Shown piece by piece: positions 42,456 to 54,048 of a stretch of 64,000 bases of DNA. Numbering within the stretch: position 1 is the first letter of the stretch; the number at the start of each line of letters is the position of its first letter. Below the pieces are notes generated by a model. That model had not been told where the DNA came from. It searched no databases and saw nothing but the letters and a program-made list of their open reading frames with translations. The position numbers were made by a program, and so were the translations under genes. The DNA comes from Rhodobacteraceae bacterium HLUCCO18 (lineage in GTDB: Bacteria > Pseudomonadota > Alphaproteobacteria > Rhodobacterales > Rhodobacteraceae): the NCBI GenBank assembly GCA_001314805.1, contig LJSY01000010.1, forward strand, positions 1 through 64,000, written 5' to 3'.

Positions 42456-44132
42456 TCACTCCGCCATCAGGCGGCTGATGAGGACGCTGACCTCGGGCTT
42501 CTTGCCGATCTCCGAGACGCAGACATCGCGGGCGGCACGCCGGACCGCCTCCTCCAGCTTGTCGTCGTCGTCGATGGTCTTGGCGCCAAGCCGGGGGAGC
42601 ATCGCGGAAAGCTCCTCCTCGATCATCACCGCCAGATCGCCGCCCTGTGCGCCGGTCTCGGGCAGACCGCGCAGCGCGACCCAGGCATCCTCGAGGATCT
42701 CGTCCTCCTCGTCGACGATGAGCGCCACGATCACGATCCCGTTCAGCGCCAGCTTCATGCGATCGCGGATGACGCCGTCGAACGCCCCGATCAGCGCCGA
42801 CCCGTCGAGATAGGTCTTGCCGACCTCGACATATTCGACGACCTGCGGCGCGTTGCCAGACAGCTCCACCATGGACCCGTTGGCGGCCACGATGCCAGTC
42901 ATGCCCTTGGACAGCGCCAGGCGCGCATGTTCGGCCAGGTGGCGGTATTCGCCATGATTGGGCACCACGACCTGAGGGCGCAAGAGGTCGTGCATCGCCT
43001 CGATATCCGGCCGGTTCGCATGGCCCGAGACATGGTAGAAACCGGAGGCTTCGTCGACGATCAGCACGCCCTTTTCGGCCAGCGCGTTCTGGATGCGCGC
43101 GACCCCGATCTCGTTGCCGGGGATCGTCTTGGAGGAAAACAGGAACAGGTCGCCCTCTTTCAACTCATGGCCGAGGTAGCTGCCCCGGCTGAGCGCGGCC
43201 GACGCCGCGCGGCGTTCGCCCTGGCTGCCGGTGACGATCAGCATCAGGCTGTCGCGCGGCACCTCGGTCGCTTCCTCGGGGCTGAGCGTGCGCGGGAAAT
43301 CGGTCAGAACGCCCGCCTCCACGGCCGCCGTCACCATCCGTTTCATCGCACGGCCCAGAAGGCAGATGGACCGCCCCTGCGCCACGCCCGCATCGGCCAG
43401 CGTCTTGAGCCGCGCCACGTTCGAGGCGAAGGTCGTGGCGACGACCATGCCACGCGCGTCCGCGATCAGCTTGCCGATGGGCTCGGGGAGCTGGCTTTCG
43501 GACCGGCCCGGATGACGCGAGAACACGTTGGTGGAATCGCAGATGAAGGCCTTCACGCCGCGGCCCGCGATGTCGCGGAACATCTCCTCGTCGAAGGCCT
43601 CGCCGACCACCGGATCGCGGTCGATCTTGAAGTCGCCGGAGTGGACGACGCGGCCCCCGGGCGTGTCGATCACCAGCGCCGCCGCCTCGGGGATCGAGTG
43701 GCTGACCGGCGCGAACTGCACGCGGAAGGGGCCGGCCTCGACCACTGCCGGGTAAGCCTCGACGACGCGCACCTGTTCGGGGTCCTGCCCCACTTCCTCC
43801 ATCTTGCGGCGGGCGTGGATGGCGGTGAAGGCGCGCGCGTAGACCGGCGCGCGCAGGCGCGACCACAGATGGCCGAGCCCACCCACATGGTCCTCGTGCG
43901 CATGGGTGATGAAAATCCCCTCGATCCGGTCGGCGCGCTCGGCCAGCCAGTCGATATCGGGCAGGATCAGGTCGACGCCCGGCTGGCCGTCCATGTCGGG
44001 AAAGGCCACGCCCGTGTCCACGACGATCAGACGCTCCGCGCCCTTGTCGCCATAGCCGTAGACGTAACAATTCATTCCGATCTCCCCCGCGCCGCCGAGG
44101 GGAAGGTAGATCAGCCGGTTGCGATCGGTCAT
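42456..44132 (-). CDS. rnj: Ribonuclease J
   Basis: A 558-residue metallo-beta-lactamase-fold ribonuclease with 5'-3' exo and endo activity, important in rRNA maturation and mRNA decay in alphaproteobacteria that use it with RNase E. Motifs: LPLGGAGEIGMNCYVYGYG at the start, THAHEDHVGG (HxHxDH, about 76-81), VHSGDFKID, the beta-CASP segment and HVSGHANRPD near residue 360. The ATG overlaps the coaX stop by 4 bases. Downstream end of the nuo-birA-coaX run. Confidence 0.95.
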   Translation of the reverse strand: MTDRNRLIYLPLGGAGEIGMNCYVYGYGDKGAERLIVVDTGVAFPDMDGQPGVDLILPDIDWLAERADRIEGIFITHAHEDHVGGLGHLWSRLRAPVYARAFTAIHARRKMEEVGQDPEQVRVVEAYPAVVEAGPFRVQFAPVSHSIPEAAALVIDTPGGRVVHSGDFKIDRDPVVGEAFDEEMFRDIAGRGVKAFICDSTNVFSRHPGRSESQLPEPIGKLIADARGMVVATTFASNVARLKTLADAGVAQGRSICLLGRAMKRMVTAAVEAGVLTDFPRTLSPEEATEVPRDSLMLIVTGSQGERRAASAALSRGSYLGHELKEGDLFLFSSKTIPGNEIGVARIQNALAEKGVLIVDEASGFYHVSGHANRPDIEAMHDLLRPQVVVPNHGEYRHLAEHARLALSKGMTGIVAANGSMVELSGNAPQVVEYVEVGKTYLDGSALIGAFDGVIRDRMKLALNGIVIVALIVDEEDEILEDAWVALRGLPETGAQGGDLAVMIEEELSAMLPRLGAKTIDDDDKLEEAVRRAARDVCVSEIGKKPEVSVLISRLMAE

Positions 44133-44908
44133 ATGGCGCCTTGGTCCTTGTTGTGATTATAGATGACCGTCAGGCCATGCATGGTCAGGTCGTCTTCGAT
44201 CCGGTCGAATAGCACGTCGCCCTGCGAGAACAAAGACGCAAGGCCGCCGGTTCCGATGATCTGCATGCTCCGGTCATATTCGCCGCGAATGCGGTCGCAG
44301 ACGCCGCGCACAAGGCCCACGTAGCCCCAGAAGACGCCGGACTGCATGCATTCGACGGTGTTGGTGCCGATCACCTTCTGAGGCTTGGTCACGTCGACAT
44401 GCGGAAGTGCTGCCGCGGCGTGGTGCAGCGCCTCGAGGCTGAGATTGACGCCGGGCGCGATCACGCCGCCGACGTAAGCGCCGTCATGGGCCACAACGTC
44501 AAAGGTGGTCGCGGTGCCGAAATCCACCACGATCAGGTCGCCGCCGTGCCTGTCAAAAGCGCCGGCGGTGTTCACCAGCCGGTCGGGCCCCACCTGCGTG
44601 CCCCGATCCACGCGCGGCTGCGTGGGCAGCAGGCATTCTGGCTTGCCGACGACAAGGGGCCGCGTGTCGAAATACCGGTCGCAAAGCACGCGCAGGTTGA
44701 AGACCACCCGCGGCACGGTCGATGAGACGATGCAATCCGTGATCGGCACATGCAGACCGTGATGACCCATCAGCGTCGAGAACCAGACATAGTACTGGTC
44801 GGCGGTGCGCTGATGCTCCGTCGCGGTTCTCAGCGTGCAGAGAAACCGCTCCCCGTCCCAGACGCTGAAGACCGTGTTGGTGTTTCCGCAGTCGATGCAA
44901 AGCAGCAT
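44129..44908 (-). CDS. coaX: Type III pantothenate kinase
   Basis: First step of coenzyme A synthesis: ATP-dependent phosphorylation of pantothenate. The 259-residue CoaX has the ASKHA phosphate motif CIDCGNTNTVFSVWDG at the N terminus, DRGTQVGPDRLVNT in the middle and VDFGTATTFDVV (phosphate 2, about 127-137), followed by GGVIAPGVNLSLEAL. It lies between birA and rnj, 23 bases after birA and with a 4-base overlap with rnj. Confidence 0.96.
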   Translation of the reverse strand: MLLCIDCGNTNTVFSVWDGERFLCTLRTATEHQRTADQYYVWFSTLMGHHGLHVPITDCIVSSTVPRVVFNLRVLCDRYFDTRPLVVGKPECLLPTQPRVDRGTQVGPDRLVNTAGAFDRHGGDLIVVDFGTATTFDVVAHDGAYVGGVIAPGVNLSLEALHHAAAALPHVDVTKPQKVIGTNTVECMQSGVFWGYVGLVRGVCDRIRGEYDRSMQIIGTGGLASLFSQGDVLFDRIEDDLTMHGLTVIYNHNKDQGAI

Positions 44909-44931
44909 GGGCCGCCCTCCCTGCCATAGTC

Positions 44932-45687
44932 CTAGAAGAAAATCTCGGCCGCCGCGATGCGTCGTGTGCCCCCCGGCGTGTCGAGAACCAGATTGCCGGC
45001 ACCATCCACGTCCCGGAACGTTCCGGTGATCACTTCATTCGGAAGGCGCGCGGTGATGACCTCTCCCAGCCGGGCGGCCTGCGCGAGCCAGGCTGTGCGG
45101 ATGGGCTCGAACCCGTAGGTCTTGAACTGCCGCTCGTGGGCATCGAAGGCGGCGGCCAGCGGGTCGAGGAAACCCTCCGGCGTGATATCGAGGCCCGTAG
45201 CCGTCCTCAGGCTAACCGGCGCGAGGGCACCTGGCTCCACCTCATCCGGTGCAGGGGCGGCGGCGAGGTTGACGCCCACGCCGATCACGAGGTGGGACAC
45301 ACCCCCGCGCCCGTCGCCCTGGCTTTCCAGAAGGATGCCCGCGATCTTGCCGCCCTTGACAAGCACGTCGTTCGGCCATTTCAGCGTCACGTCCGCCGCC
45401 GCCACGCCAACCGCGCGGAACGTGTCGGCAAGGGCCAGCGACATCACGAAGGAGCGAAGCGCGGCCTCGGACGGACCGCCAGCGGGGCGCATCAGGAGCG
45501 AGGCCGCGAAATTGCCCGGCGGCATATGCCACGCCCGGCCGCGGCGGCCGCGTGCGGCCGTCTGAACAAGAGCAAGCGTCCATTCCGGCCCCGGCACGCC
45601 GCCTTCGGCGCGACGCGCGGCCTCGGCCATGGTGCTGTCGGTCTGGGCGAGGGTCCTGCAGCCCACGCCCTCGGGCCAGGTGCCCAT
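44932..45687 (-). CDS. birA: Biotin--[acetyl-CoA-carboxylase] ligase (no HTH domain)
   Basis: Attaches biotin to the carboxyl-carrier protein of acetyl-CoA carboxylase. The 251-residue protein is only the catalytic and C-terminal domains: TDSTMAEAARRAE, the biotinyl-AMP loop ARGRRGRAW (about 48-56), LKWPNDVLVKGGKIAGILLE and the C-terminal SH3-like part. The N-terminal helix-turn-helix of E. coli BirA is absent, so it is a group I enzyme without repressor function. It begins one base after the nuoN stop. Confidence 0.94.
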   Translation of the reverse strand: MGTWPEGVGCRTLAQTDSTMAEAARRAEGGVPGPEWTLALVQTAARGRRGRAWHMPPGNFAASLLMRPAGGPSEAALRSFVMSLALADTFRAVGVAAADVTLKWPNDVLVKGGKIAGILLESQGDGRGGVSHLVIGVGVNLAAAPAPDEVEPGALAPVSLRTATGLDITPEGFLDPLAAAFDAHERQFKTYGFEPIRTAWLAQAARLGEVITARLPNEVITGTFRDVDGAGNLVLDTPGGTRRIAAAEIFF

Positions 45688-45688
45688 C

Positions 45689-47128
45689 TCAGCGCAGCAG
45701 CATCTCTGCGGCGGCGGCGGCGGGCGCTTCGATCCCGAAAAGGTTCACCACGCCCAGCACCATGATCGCGGCCGAGGCCAGCAGGCCCGCGTAGGGCAGG
45801 ATCGGCATGGCCCCGTCGATCCCCTCGCGCGGTTCGCCGAAATACATCAGGTAGACGATGCGCAGGTAGTAGAAGGCCCCGATCACCGAGGCGATCACGC
45901 CGGCCACCGCCAGCCATACGAGGTCCGCGTCCACCGCCGCCAGAAGCACGGCATATTTGCCGAAGAAGCCCACCAGCGGCGGCACGCCCGCGAGGCTGAA
46001 CATCAGCACCAGAAGCGCCATCGCCTTGGTCCCGTCACGGCTGGCGAAACTGGACAGCGCGGAAATCTCGGTTACGTGGCGGCCGTCCTTCTCCATCGTC
46101 AGGATGAAGGCGAAGGTGCCGATATTCATCGTCACGTAGATCGCCATGTAGATCAGCATCGCCTCGACACCCTGCGCCGTTCCGGCGGCAAGTCCCATCA
46201 GCGCGAAGCCCATGTGAGAGATCGACGAATAGGCCATGAGGCGCTTGATATCGGTCTGACCGATCGCGGCGATGGCGCCGACGAACATGGACAGCACCGA
46301 CAGGAAGGCCACGATCTGCTGCCACTCGCCCACGGCGCCGCCAAAGGCGTCGTGCACCACGCGCGCGAAAAGCGCCATCGCCGCGACCTTGGGCGCGGTC
46401 GCGAAAAGCGCCGTGATCGCGGTGGGCGAGCCCTCGTAGACATCCGGCGTCCACATGTGGAAGGGCGCGGCCGAGACCTTGAAGGCAAGGCCTGCGCTGA
46501 CGAAGACAAGCCCGAAGAGCAGACCCAGAGACATCTCGCCCGACAGGGCCGTCTCGATGATGCCCGCGAATTGCGTCGTGCCCGCGAAGCCGTAGACCAG
46601 CGACGCGCCGAACAACAGCAGGCCCGAGGACAGCGCGCCGAGGATGAAGTATTTCAGACCCGCCTCGGTCGACCGCACGCTGTCACGACGGAGCGAGGCG
46701 ATGACATAAAGCGCCAGCGACTGCAGCTCCAGCCCCATGTAGAGCGCGATCAGGTCACCCGCCGAGACCATCACCATCATGCCCACCACGGACAGGGTGA
46801 CGAGCACGGGGTATTCGAACCTCAGCAGGTCGTTGCGCGCCATGTAGTCCTGCCCGATCAGAAGGACCGCCGCCGCCGAGAACAGGATCGTGACCTTGGC
46901 GAAACGGGCGAAGGCGTCGTCCACGAACATGCCGTCGAAGGCCACCCGCGTCCCCGATCCGGTCAGCGCGATATAGGCCCCCATGATCGCCAGCAGAAGC
47001 GCCGTACCCCAGGTCAGCGCGGGCGCGAGCCCGTCCTTGGAGGTGTAGACCGCCCCAAGAAGCGCCCCCATCGCGAAGAGCGACAGGACGATCTCGGGCA
47101 GGATGACAGCAAGATCGGGGCCGAGCAT
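45689..47128 (-). CDS. nuoN: NADH-quinone oxidoreductase subunit N
   Basis: A 479-residue antiporter-like proton-pumping subunit of complex I with about 14 helices. Key residues: [20 protein letters not shown] (Lys and His in TM7-8) and GLAGTAQGV after [13 protein letters not shown]. The conserved Lys in TM7 and central His are visible. It is the last nuo gene; the birA start follows one base after the stop. Ten bases separate it from nuoM. Confidence 0.97.
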   Translation of the reverse strand: MLGPDLAVILPEIVLSLFAMGALLGAVYTSKDGLAPALTWGTALLLAIMGAYIALTGSGTRVAFDGMFVDDAFARFAKVTILFSAAAVLLIGQDYMARNDLLRFEYPVLVTLSVVGMMVMVSAGDLIALYMGLELQSLALYVIASLRRDSVRSTEAGLKYFILGALSSGLLLFGASLVYGFAGTTQFAGIIETALSGEMSLGLLFGLVFVSAGLAFKVSAAPFHMWTPDVYEGSPTAITALFATAPKVAAMALFARVVHDAFGGAVGEWQQIVAFLSVLSMFVGAIAAIGQTDIKRLMAYSSISHMGFALMGLAAGTAQGVEAMLIYMAIYVTMNIGTFAFILTMEKDGRHVTEISALSSFASRDGTKAMALLVLMFSLAGVPPLVGFFGKYAVLLAAVDADLVWLAVAGVIASVIGAFYYLRIVYLMYFGEPREGIDGAMPILPYAGLLASAAIMVLGVVNLFGIEAPAAAAAEMLLR

Positions 47129-47138
47129 GCGTGTTACC

Positions 47139-48683
<1,545 letters not shown>

Positions 48684-48692
48684 GGCTCGGCC

Positions 48693-50777
48693 TCAGCCCC
48701 CGCTCGACAGCGTCGCCCAGGTGATCAGGACCACGATCCCGAGGACCATCGCGAAGGCGTAGTGAAAGATGTAGCCCGACTGCGCCCGGCTGAGCGTGCG
48801 GGTGAAGAAGGGGATGATCCCCATGGCAAGCCCGTTGATCCCGCCATCGATCACCGACCCGTCGCCGCCCTTCCACAGGAAACGTCCCAGCCACTGCGCG
48901 GGACGCACGATGAGGAAGTCGTAGGCCTCGTCGAAATACCACTTGTTCAGCAGGAAGTTGTAGAGCGGCTTCTGGCTCTGCGCGAGGCGGCCCGGGATGG
49001 ACGGGTTGAGGATGTAGAACCACAAGGCGGTCACGAAGCCCAGGATCATCGCCACGAAGGGGCTGAACTTGACCCAGAGCGGCACGTAATGCGCTTCGTT
49101 CAGGACGTCGTTGTCCGGGGCGGCGTGGATCGCGCCCTCGCCCGGCGGGCTGGTGAAGACGTAGTGGTGATCGGCGCCGTGGCTGTCTTCTGCCTCGGTG
49201 GCGTGGTCCTCCCCGTCGCCGCCCTCGGCATAGGTGTCTTCGTACTCGACACCGAAGAACGTCGCGACCTGGTCGGTCTTGCCGAAAAAGCTGTTGTACC
49301 AAACGACGCCGGAGAACACGGCGCCGATGGCCAGCACGCCCAGCGGCACCAGCATGGTCATGGGGCTCTCATGGGCGTGGTCATGGGTGTGCCTGTTGCC
49401 CCGCGCCTCGCCGAAGAAGGTCAGGAACATCAGCCGCCAGGAATAGAAGCTGGTGAAGACCGCCGCGACGATCAGCGCCCAGAAGGCGAAGGACCCCAGG
49501 TCGCCGCCGAAGGCATAGGCGCTTTCGACCACCGCGTCCTTCGAGAAGAAACCGGCGAAGCCGAAATAGGTGGTGGGGATGCCGACGCCCGTGATGGCGA
49601 GCGTGCCGATCATCATGGCCCAGTAGGTATAGGGGATCTTCTTCCTCAGGCCGCCATAGTTCCGCATGTCCTGTTCGTGATGCATCGCGTGGATGACCGA
49701 ACCCGCGCCGAGAAACAGCATCGCCTTGAAAAAGGCGTGGGTGAAGAGGTGGAACATCGCGACCGAATAGACGCCCACGCCCGCCGCCACGAACATGTAG
49801 CCGAGCTGCGAGCAGGTCGAATAGGCGATCACGCGCTTGATGTCGTTCTGCACGAGGCCGACGGTGGCCGCGAAGAAGGCCGTGGCGGCGCCGATGATGA
49901 TGATGAAATTCGTGGCAAAGGGCGCGTATTCCATGATCGGCGACATGCGGCAGACGAGGAAGACGCCCGCCGTCACCATGGTCGCGGCATGGATCAGCGC
50001 CGAGACCGGCGTCGGGCCCTCCATCGCGTCCGGAAGCCAGGTGTGCAGGAAGAGCTGCGCCGACTTGCCCATCGCCCCGATGAAAAGAAGCATCGCGATC
50101 GTGTTTGCCGCGTTCACCTCGTAACCTAGGAAGGGGAAGGTCGTCTCCATCAGGTCGGGACCCATGGCGAGGATCACGTCGAACTGGATCGAATCCGCCA
50201 TCCAGTAGAGCGCGAAGATGCCCAGCAGGAAGCCGAAGTCGCCAACGCGGTTCACGATGAACGCCTTCATCGCCGCCGACCCGGCAGACGGCTTGCGGTA
50301 GTAGAACCCGATCAGCAGGTAGGAGGCGACGCCCACGCCCTCCCAGCCGAAGAAGAGCTGCAGTAGGTTGTCCGCCGTCACCAGCATCAGCATGGCGAAG
50401 GTGAAGAACGACAGGTAGGCGAAGAAGCGCGGCCGGTAGCTCTCGCCCTCCCTGAAGTTGTCGTCATGGGCCATGTAGCCGAAGGAATAGAGATGCACGA
50501 GCGCGGAGACGGTCGTGATCACGATCAGCATGATCGCCGTCAGCCGGTCGACCCGGATCGACCAGTCGGTAAAGAGCGTCCCGCTCTCGATCCAGGTGAA
50601 GAGCGTGCGGGTATAGGTCTCGCCGTCGAAGCCGAGAAAGATCACCCAGCTCAGCAGCATCGACAGGAACAGAAGGCCGGTCGCAACGACACAGGCGGCC
50701 TGCTCGCCGATCAGCCGCCAGGTGAACCCGCAGACAAGCGCGCCGACGAGCGGGGCGAAGAGGAGGATCGTTTCCAT
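48693..50777 (-). CDS. nuoL: NADH-quinone oxidoreductase subunit L
   Basis: A 694-residue complex I subunit that carries the long lateral helix across NuoM and NuoN. Signatures: [19 protein letters not shown] (Glu in TM5), [32 protein letters not shown] in part, and [15 protein letters not shown]. The late part has a His/Asp-rich loop ([25 protein letters not shown]) unlike that of E. coli; it may bind metal or be just a soluble loop. Starts 7 bases after nuoK. Confidence 0.97.
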   Translation of the reverse strand: METILLFAPLVGALVCGFTWRLIGEQAACVVATGLLFLSMLLSWVIFLGFDGETYTRTLFTWIESGTLFTDWSIRVDRLTAIMLIVITTVSALVHLYSFGYMAHDDNFREGESYRPRFFAYLSFFTFAMLMLVTADNLLQLFFGWEGVGVASYLLIGFYYRKPSAGSAAMKAFIVNRVGDFGFLLGIFALYWMADSIQFDVILAMGPDLMETTFPFLGYEVNAANTIAMLLFIGAMGKSAQLFLHTWLPDAMEGPTPVSALIHAATMVTAGVFLVCRMSPIMEYAPFATNFIIIIGAATAFFAATVGLVQNDIKRVIAYSTCSQLGYMFVAAGVGVYSVAMFHLFTHAFFKAMLFLGAGSVIHAMHHEQDMRNYGGLRKKIPYTYWAMMIGTLAITGVGIPTTYFGFAGFFSKDAVVESAYAFGGDLGSFAFWALIVAAVFTSFYSWRLMFLTFFGEARGNRHTHDHAHESPMTMLVPLGVLAIGAVFSGVVWYNSFFGKTDQVATFFGVEYEDTYAEGGDGEDHATEAEDSHGADHHYVFTSPPGEGAIHAAPDNDVLNEAHYVPLWVKFSPFVAMILGFVTALWFYILNPSIPGRLAQSQKPLYNFLLNKWYFDEAYDFLIVRPAQWLGRFLWKGGDGSVIDGGINGLAMGIIPFFTRTLSRAQSGYIFHYAFAMVLGIVVLITWATLSSGG

Positions 50778-50784
50778 GGGTCTC

Positions 50785-51093
50785 TCAGCCCTTCATCACG
50801 TTGACGTCTTCGACCGCGATCGTGCCCCGATTGCGGAAGAAGCACACCAGGATCGCAAGGCCGATCGCGGCCTCGGCGGCGGCGACGGTCAGGATGAACA
50901 GAGTAAAGACCTGCCCCGAGAGATCACCGAGATAGGAGGAGAAGGCGACGAGGTTGATGTTGACCGCAAGAAGCATCAGCTCGACCGACATCAGGATGAT
51001 GATGACGTTCTTCCGGTTCAGGAAGATGCCGAAAATGCCGATGACGAAAAGCGCCGAGGCCACCGTCAGATAGTGTTCCAGTCCGATCGTCAT
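50785..51093 (-). CDS. nuoK: NADH-quinone oxidoreductase subunit K
   Basis: A 102-residue complex I membrane subunit with three helices, including the functionally essential Glu residues ([18 protein letters not shown], about 30-47; and [11 protein letters not shown]). Length and sequence match the NuoK/ND4L family. The 124-base gap between it and nuoJ is one of the longer ones in the core part of the operon. Confidence 0.97.
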   Translation of the reverse strand: MTIGLEHYLTVASALFVIGIFGIFLNRKNVIIILMSVELMLLAVNINLVAFSSYLGDLSGQVFTLFILTVAAAEAAIGLAILVCFFRNRGTIAVEDVNVMKG

Positions 51094-51217
51094 GTCGTCC
51101 CTCCGGGGGCGCGCCCCTGGTCTTTCATCCTGCGCCGCGGTTGGCCGCGGTCGGTGTTCAATCTGTCGTGCGAGGACCGGCGGATGCGCCTGTTCGCACG
51201 AACGATCGGAGCAGGGC

Positions 51218-51832
51218 TTACAGCCCCTGCCCCGGCTTCACGTCCTTCAGTTCCATGGCCTTCGCCGGATCGCGATACATCTGCGCCAGCACGTCCTGCC
51301 GCTTGATGTCGGCGCGGTGGCGCAGCGTCAGCACGATCGCCCCCACCATCGCCACCAGGAGGATCAGCCCCGACAGCTGGAAGGCCAGGAAATACCCGTC
51401 ATACAGGATCAGGCCCAGCGCCTGCGTGTTATGCGCCTCGTCGAGGGGCGGCGTCGGGTTGCCGAGCCGCGTGTCGATCCCTTCCGAGAAGGTCCAGCTG
51501 CCATAGGCCAGCCCCAACTGCATCAGCAGCACGACACCGATCAGCGCCGCCAGCGGAATGTACTTGGCCATCTCGGCCTTGAGACGGGCGAAATCGACGT
51601 CGAGCATCATCACCACGAAGAGGAACAGCACCGCGACCGCACCCACGTAGACGATGATCAGAAGCATCGCGACGAACTCCGCGCCCAGCAGCACGAACAG
51701 CCCCGCCGCCGAAAGGAAGGCCAGGATCAGCCACAGGACCGAATGTACCGGGTTGCGCGCCGTGACCGTCAGAAGCCCGCCCGTCACCACGCAGATCGCG
51801 AAGAGGTAGAAGGTGAAATCCGCAACAGACAT
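51218..51832 (-). CDS. nuoJ: NADH-quinone oxidoreductase subunit J
   Basis: A 204-residue complex I membrane subunit with five helices; [27 protein letters not shown] in part (about 52-78) contains the pi-bulge helix typical of NuoJ/ND6. ATG 51832 is preferred over the in-frame ATG at 51847. It lies one base after the stop of the CMD-like gene. The 124-base gap after it carries a CG-rich inverted segment (GGGGGCGCGCCCC, near 51113) but no ORF. Confidence 0.95.
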   Translation of the reverse strand: MSVADFTFYLFAICVVTGGLLTVTARNPVHSVLWLILAFLSAAGLFVLLGAEFVAMLLIIVYVGAVAVLFLFVVMMLDVDFARLKAEMAKYIPLAALIGVVLLMQLGLAYGSWTFSEGIDTRLGNPTPPLDEAHNTQALGLILYDGYFLAFQLSGLILLVAMVGAIVLTLRHRADIKRQDVLAQMYRDPAKAMELKDVKPGQGL

Positions 51833-51833
51833 C

Positions 51834-52247
51834 TCAGTCCTCCGCACCCTCGAGGGCGTCCTTCGCCAGGTCCATCGCCTTGTTCATGGCCGGCACGCCG
51901 CCGAACATCGCGGCCATGGCGATGGCTTCGGCGATCTCCTGCTTGGTGGCGCCCGCTTCGACCGCGTGGCGCACGGTCAGGCGGATCTGCGCCTCGGCCA
52001 CCGCGCCCTGGATCGTGAGGCCCTGAAGCGTCAGCAGAAGCCGCGTCTTGGCGTCCAGCCCCTCGGGGTTGAACTGCTTGCCCCAGAACGCCTCCAGCAT
52101 CTCGGCGGGCACCGTGGGCCAGAGCTTGTCCATGGAGGCCATGTTGAACTGGGCCATGGCCGGGTTCACGGCCTTGACCCAGCCCTCGGCCATTTCCTGC
52201 GTCTGGCGGAACATCGCCTCGAACGGGTTTTGCGGTGTGTGGTTCAT
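51834..52247 (-). CDS. Carboxymuconolactone-decarboxylase-like protein within the nuo operon
   Basis: A 137-residue protein resembling the CMD/AhpD fold (PF02627): [37 protein letters not shown] and [15 protein letters not shown]. The redox-active CxxC of AhpD is absent. The N-terminal 60 residues ([22 protein letters not shown]) are extra and resemble a phasin-like or coiled segment. ATG 52247 overlaps the nuoI stop as ATGA, so it is translated with complex I. The function is unknown; a structural or assembly role is an inference from location. Confidence 0.82.
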   Translation of the reverse strand: MNHTPQNPFEAMFRQTQEMAEGWVKAVNPAMAQFNMASMDKLWPTVPAEMLEAFWGKQFNPEGLDAKTRLLLTLQGLTIQGAVAEAQIRLTVRHAVEAGATKQEIAEAIAMAAMFGGVPAMNKAMDLAKDALEGAED

Positions 52248-52738
52248 CTGTAGGGCGCGTCCATCTCGAGATTGCGGGCGATCTCGGCCTCCCAGCGGTC
52301 GCCGTTCTCGAGAAGCTTCTGCTTGTCGTAGAACAGCTCCTCCCGCGTCTCGGTGGCGAACTCGAAATTCGGGCCTTCGACGATGGCGTCGACCGGGCAG
52401 GCCTCCTGGCAGAAGCCGCAGTAGATGCATTTGGTCATGTCGATGTCGTAGCGCGTGGTGCGGCGCGAGCCGTCCTCGCGCGGTTCGGCGTCGATGGTGA
52501 TGGCCTGCGCGGGGCAGATCGCCTCGCAGAGCTTGCAGGCGATGCAGCGTTCCTCGCCATTGGGATAGCGGCGCAGTGCGTGTTCTCCGCGGAACCGGGG
52601 GCTGAGTGGCCCCTTCTCATGCGGGTAGTTCACCGTGGCCTTGGGCGCGAAGAAATACTTAAGCCCAAGGCCGAGCCCCTTCAGCATGTCCTGCATCAGG
52701 AAGTACTTCGTGGCGCGGGTCCAGTCGATCTGGGTCAT
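52244..52738 (-). CDS. nuoI: NADH-quinone oxidoreductase subunit I
   Basis: A 164-residue iron-sulfur subunit carrying clusters N6a and N6b. Two ferredoxin motifs are exact: [12 protein letters not shown] (about 60-71) and [12 protein letters not shown] (about 99-110). The N-terminal [26 protein letters not shown] amphipathic part (shown in part) anchors it to the membrane domain. Start ATG 52738 lies one base after the unknown ORF stop. Confidence 0.97.
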   Translation of the reverse strand: MTQIDWTRATKYFLMQDMLKGLGLGLKYFFAPKATVNYPHEKGPLSPRFRGEHALRRYPNGEERCIACKLCEAICPAQAITIDAEPREDGSRRTTRYDIDMTKCIYCGFCQEACPVDAIVEGPNFEFATETREELFYDKQKLLENGDRWEAEIARNLEMDAPYR

Positions 52739-52739
52739 A

Positions 52740-53000
52740 TTAGTCAGCCTCCGGATCAAATCCGTCTATCGTAGTCACCTGCCACTCGGTGAAAGGTGGG
52801 TTGACTCCAATCGTTGTAGACATCGCCCCGCGCTCCAAGAGCGTTGTGTTGATGATCTTCTGAGCGGCATTCTTGGTACTCGTCTGCGCGATGACTTCGC
52901 CATTGAAGTCAATCTCAAAGCCGCCAGAACTGGGACAAGCTACCGTTACGACGATTCCGTCCAGTGTTCTTCGATAGGCCTTCATGAACTTATCGGCCAT
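52740..53000 (-). CDS. Unknown 86-residue ORF between nuoH and nuoI
   Basis: Reads [23 protein letters not shown] and later [20 protein letters not shown], with no recognisable family, signal or membrane helix. It sits exactly between nuoH (1 base before) and nuoI (1 base after), in frame with normal operon spacing, with ATG 53000 preferred over 53012. By my count the DNA is about 52% GC, against about 60% or more in the flanking nuo genes, and codon use is less GC-biased. It may be a recently acquired gene or a small accessory subunit. Confidence 0.6.
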   Translation of the reverse strand: MADKFMKAYRRTLDGIVVTVACPSSGGFEIDFNGEVIAQTSTKNAAQKIINTTLLERGAMSTTIGVNPPFTEWQVTTIDGFDPEAD

Positions 53001-53001
53001 G

Positions 53002-54039
53002 TCAGCCTCCAATCGCCCAGCGTGCGTAAAACCCGCCGAATACCTCGAACTTCGCGAGGAAGGCCACGATCACCACCCAGGCGAGCGAAAAGGGCAGGAA
53101 CACCTTCCAGCCGATGCGCATGAGTTGATCGTAGCGGTAACGCGGCACGACCGCCTTCACCATCGCGAAGAGGAAGAAGAAGACGGCCATCTTGGCGACC
53201 ATCCACAGCGGGCTGTCCGGGATGAACGGGATGGGCGAGAGCCAGCCGCCGAAGAACAGCAGCGTCATCAGGGCACACATCAGGAAGATGGCGATGTATT
53301 CGCCGGCCATGAAAAGAAGGAAGGGCGTGGAGGAATACTCCACCTGGTAGCCCGCGACCAGTTCCGACTCGGCCTCGGGCAGGTCGAAGGGCGGGCGGTT
53401 CGTCTCGGCCAGCGCCGAGATGAAGAACAGCACCACCATCGGCAGATGCGGCAGCCAGTACCAGCCGAAGAGGCCCCAGCCCGTGTCCTGCGCGCTCACG
53501 ATCGCGCCGAAATTCATCGATCCGGTCGAGAGGATCACCCCGATGATGATCAGGCCGATCGACACCTCGTAGGAGATCATCTGCGCCGCCGACCGGAGGC
53601 TCCCCAGGAACGGGTATTTCGAGTTCGACGCCCAGCCCCCCATGATCACGCCGTAGACCTCGAGCGAGGAGATGGCGAAGACATAGAGGATGGCCACGTT
53701 GATATCGGCCAGAACCCAACCGTCGTTGAACGGGATCACTGCCCAGGCGATCATCGCCAGCACGAAGGACGTCATCGGCGCAAGCATGAACACGGGCCGG
53801 TCCGCGCCCGCCGGGATCACGACCTCCTTCACCACGTATTTCAGCGCGTCGGCGACAGTCTGCAGCAGCCCGAAGGCGCCCACCACGTTCGGGCCACGCC
53901 GCATCTGGACGGCGGCCCAGATCTTGCGGTCGCCATAGACCAGAAACAGCAGGGAAATCATCACGAAGCCGATCACCAGCAGGCTCTGCGCCGCGATGAT
54001 CAGCATCAGCCCCGGGGTGGTCGAAAAGAAGCCGTCCAT
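53002..54039 (-). CDS. nuoH: NADH-quinone oxidoreductase subunit H
   Basis: A 345-residue complex I subunit that forms the quinone-binding channel with about eight helices. Characteristic segments: [26 protein letters not shown] in part (about 38-63), the E-channel glutamates in [29 protein letters not shown], and [18 protein letters not shown]. It is followed one base later by the unknown ORF and preceded by the lipoprotein gene, 9 bases. Confidence 0.98.
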   Translation of the reverse strand: MDGFFSTTPGLMLIIAAQSLLVIGFVMISLLFLVYGDRKIWAAVQMRRGPNVVGAFGLLQTVADALKYVVKEVVIPAGADRPVFMLAPMTSFVLAMIAWAVIPFNDGWVLADINVAILYVFAISSLEVYGVIMGGWASNSKYPFLGSLRSAAQMISYEVSIGLIIIGVILSTGSMNFGAIVSAQDTGWGLFGWYWLPHLPMVVLFFISALAETNRPPFDLPEAESELVAGYQVEYSSTPFLLFMAGEYIAIFLMCALMTLLFFGGWLSPIPFIPDSPLWMVAKMAVFFFLFAMVKAVVPRYRYDQLMRIGWKVFLPFSLAWVVIVAFLAKFEVFGGFYARWAIGG

Positions 54040-54048
54040 GGGTCGTCC

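Noticed and set aside
51094..51217. Another copy of the dispersed intergenic repeat in the nuoJ-nuoK gap
   Set aside because: It has the elements CCTCCGGGGG and TTTCATCCTG, but in the wrong order and spacing compared with copies A-C; similarity judged insufficient.
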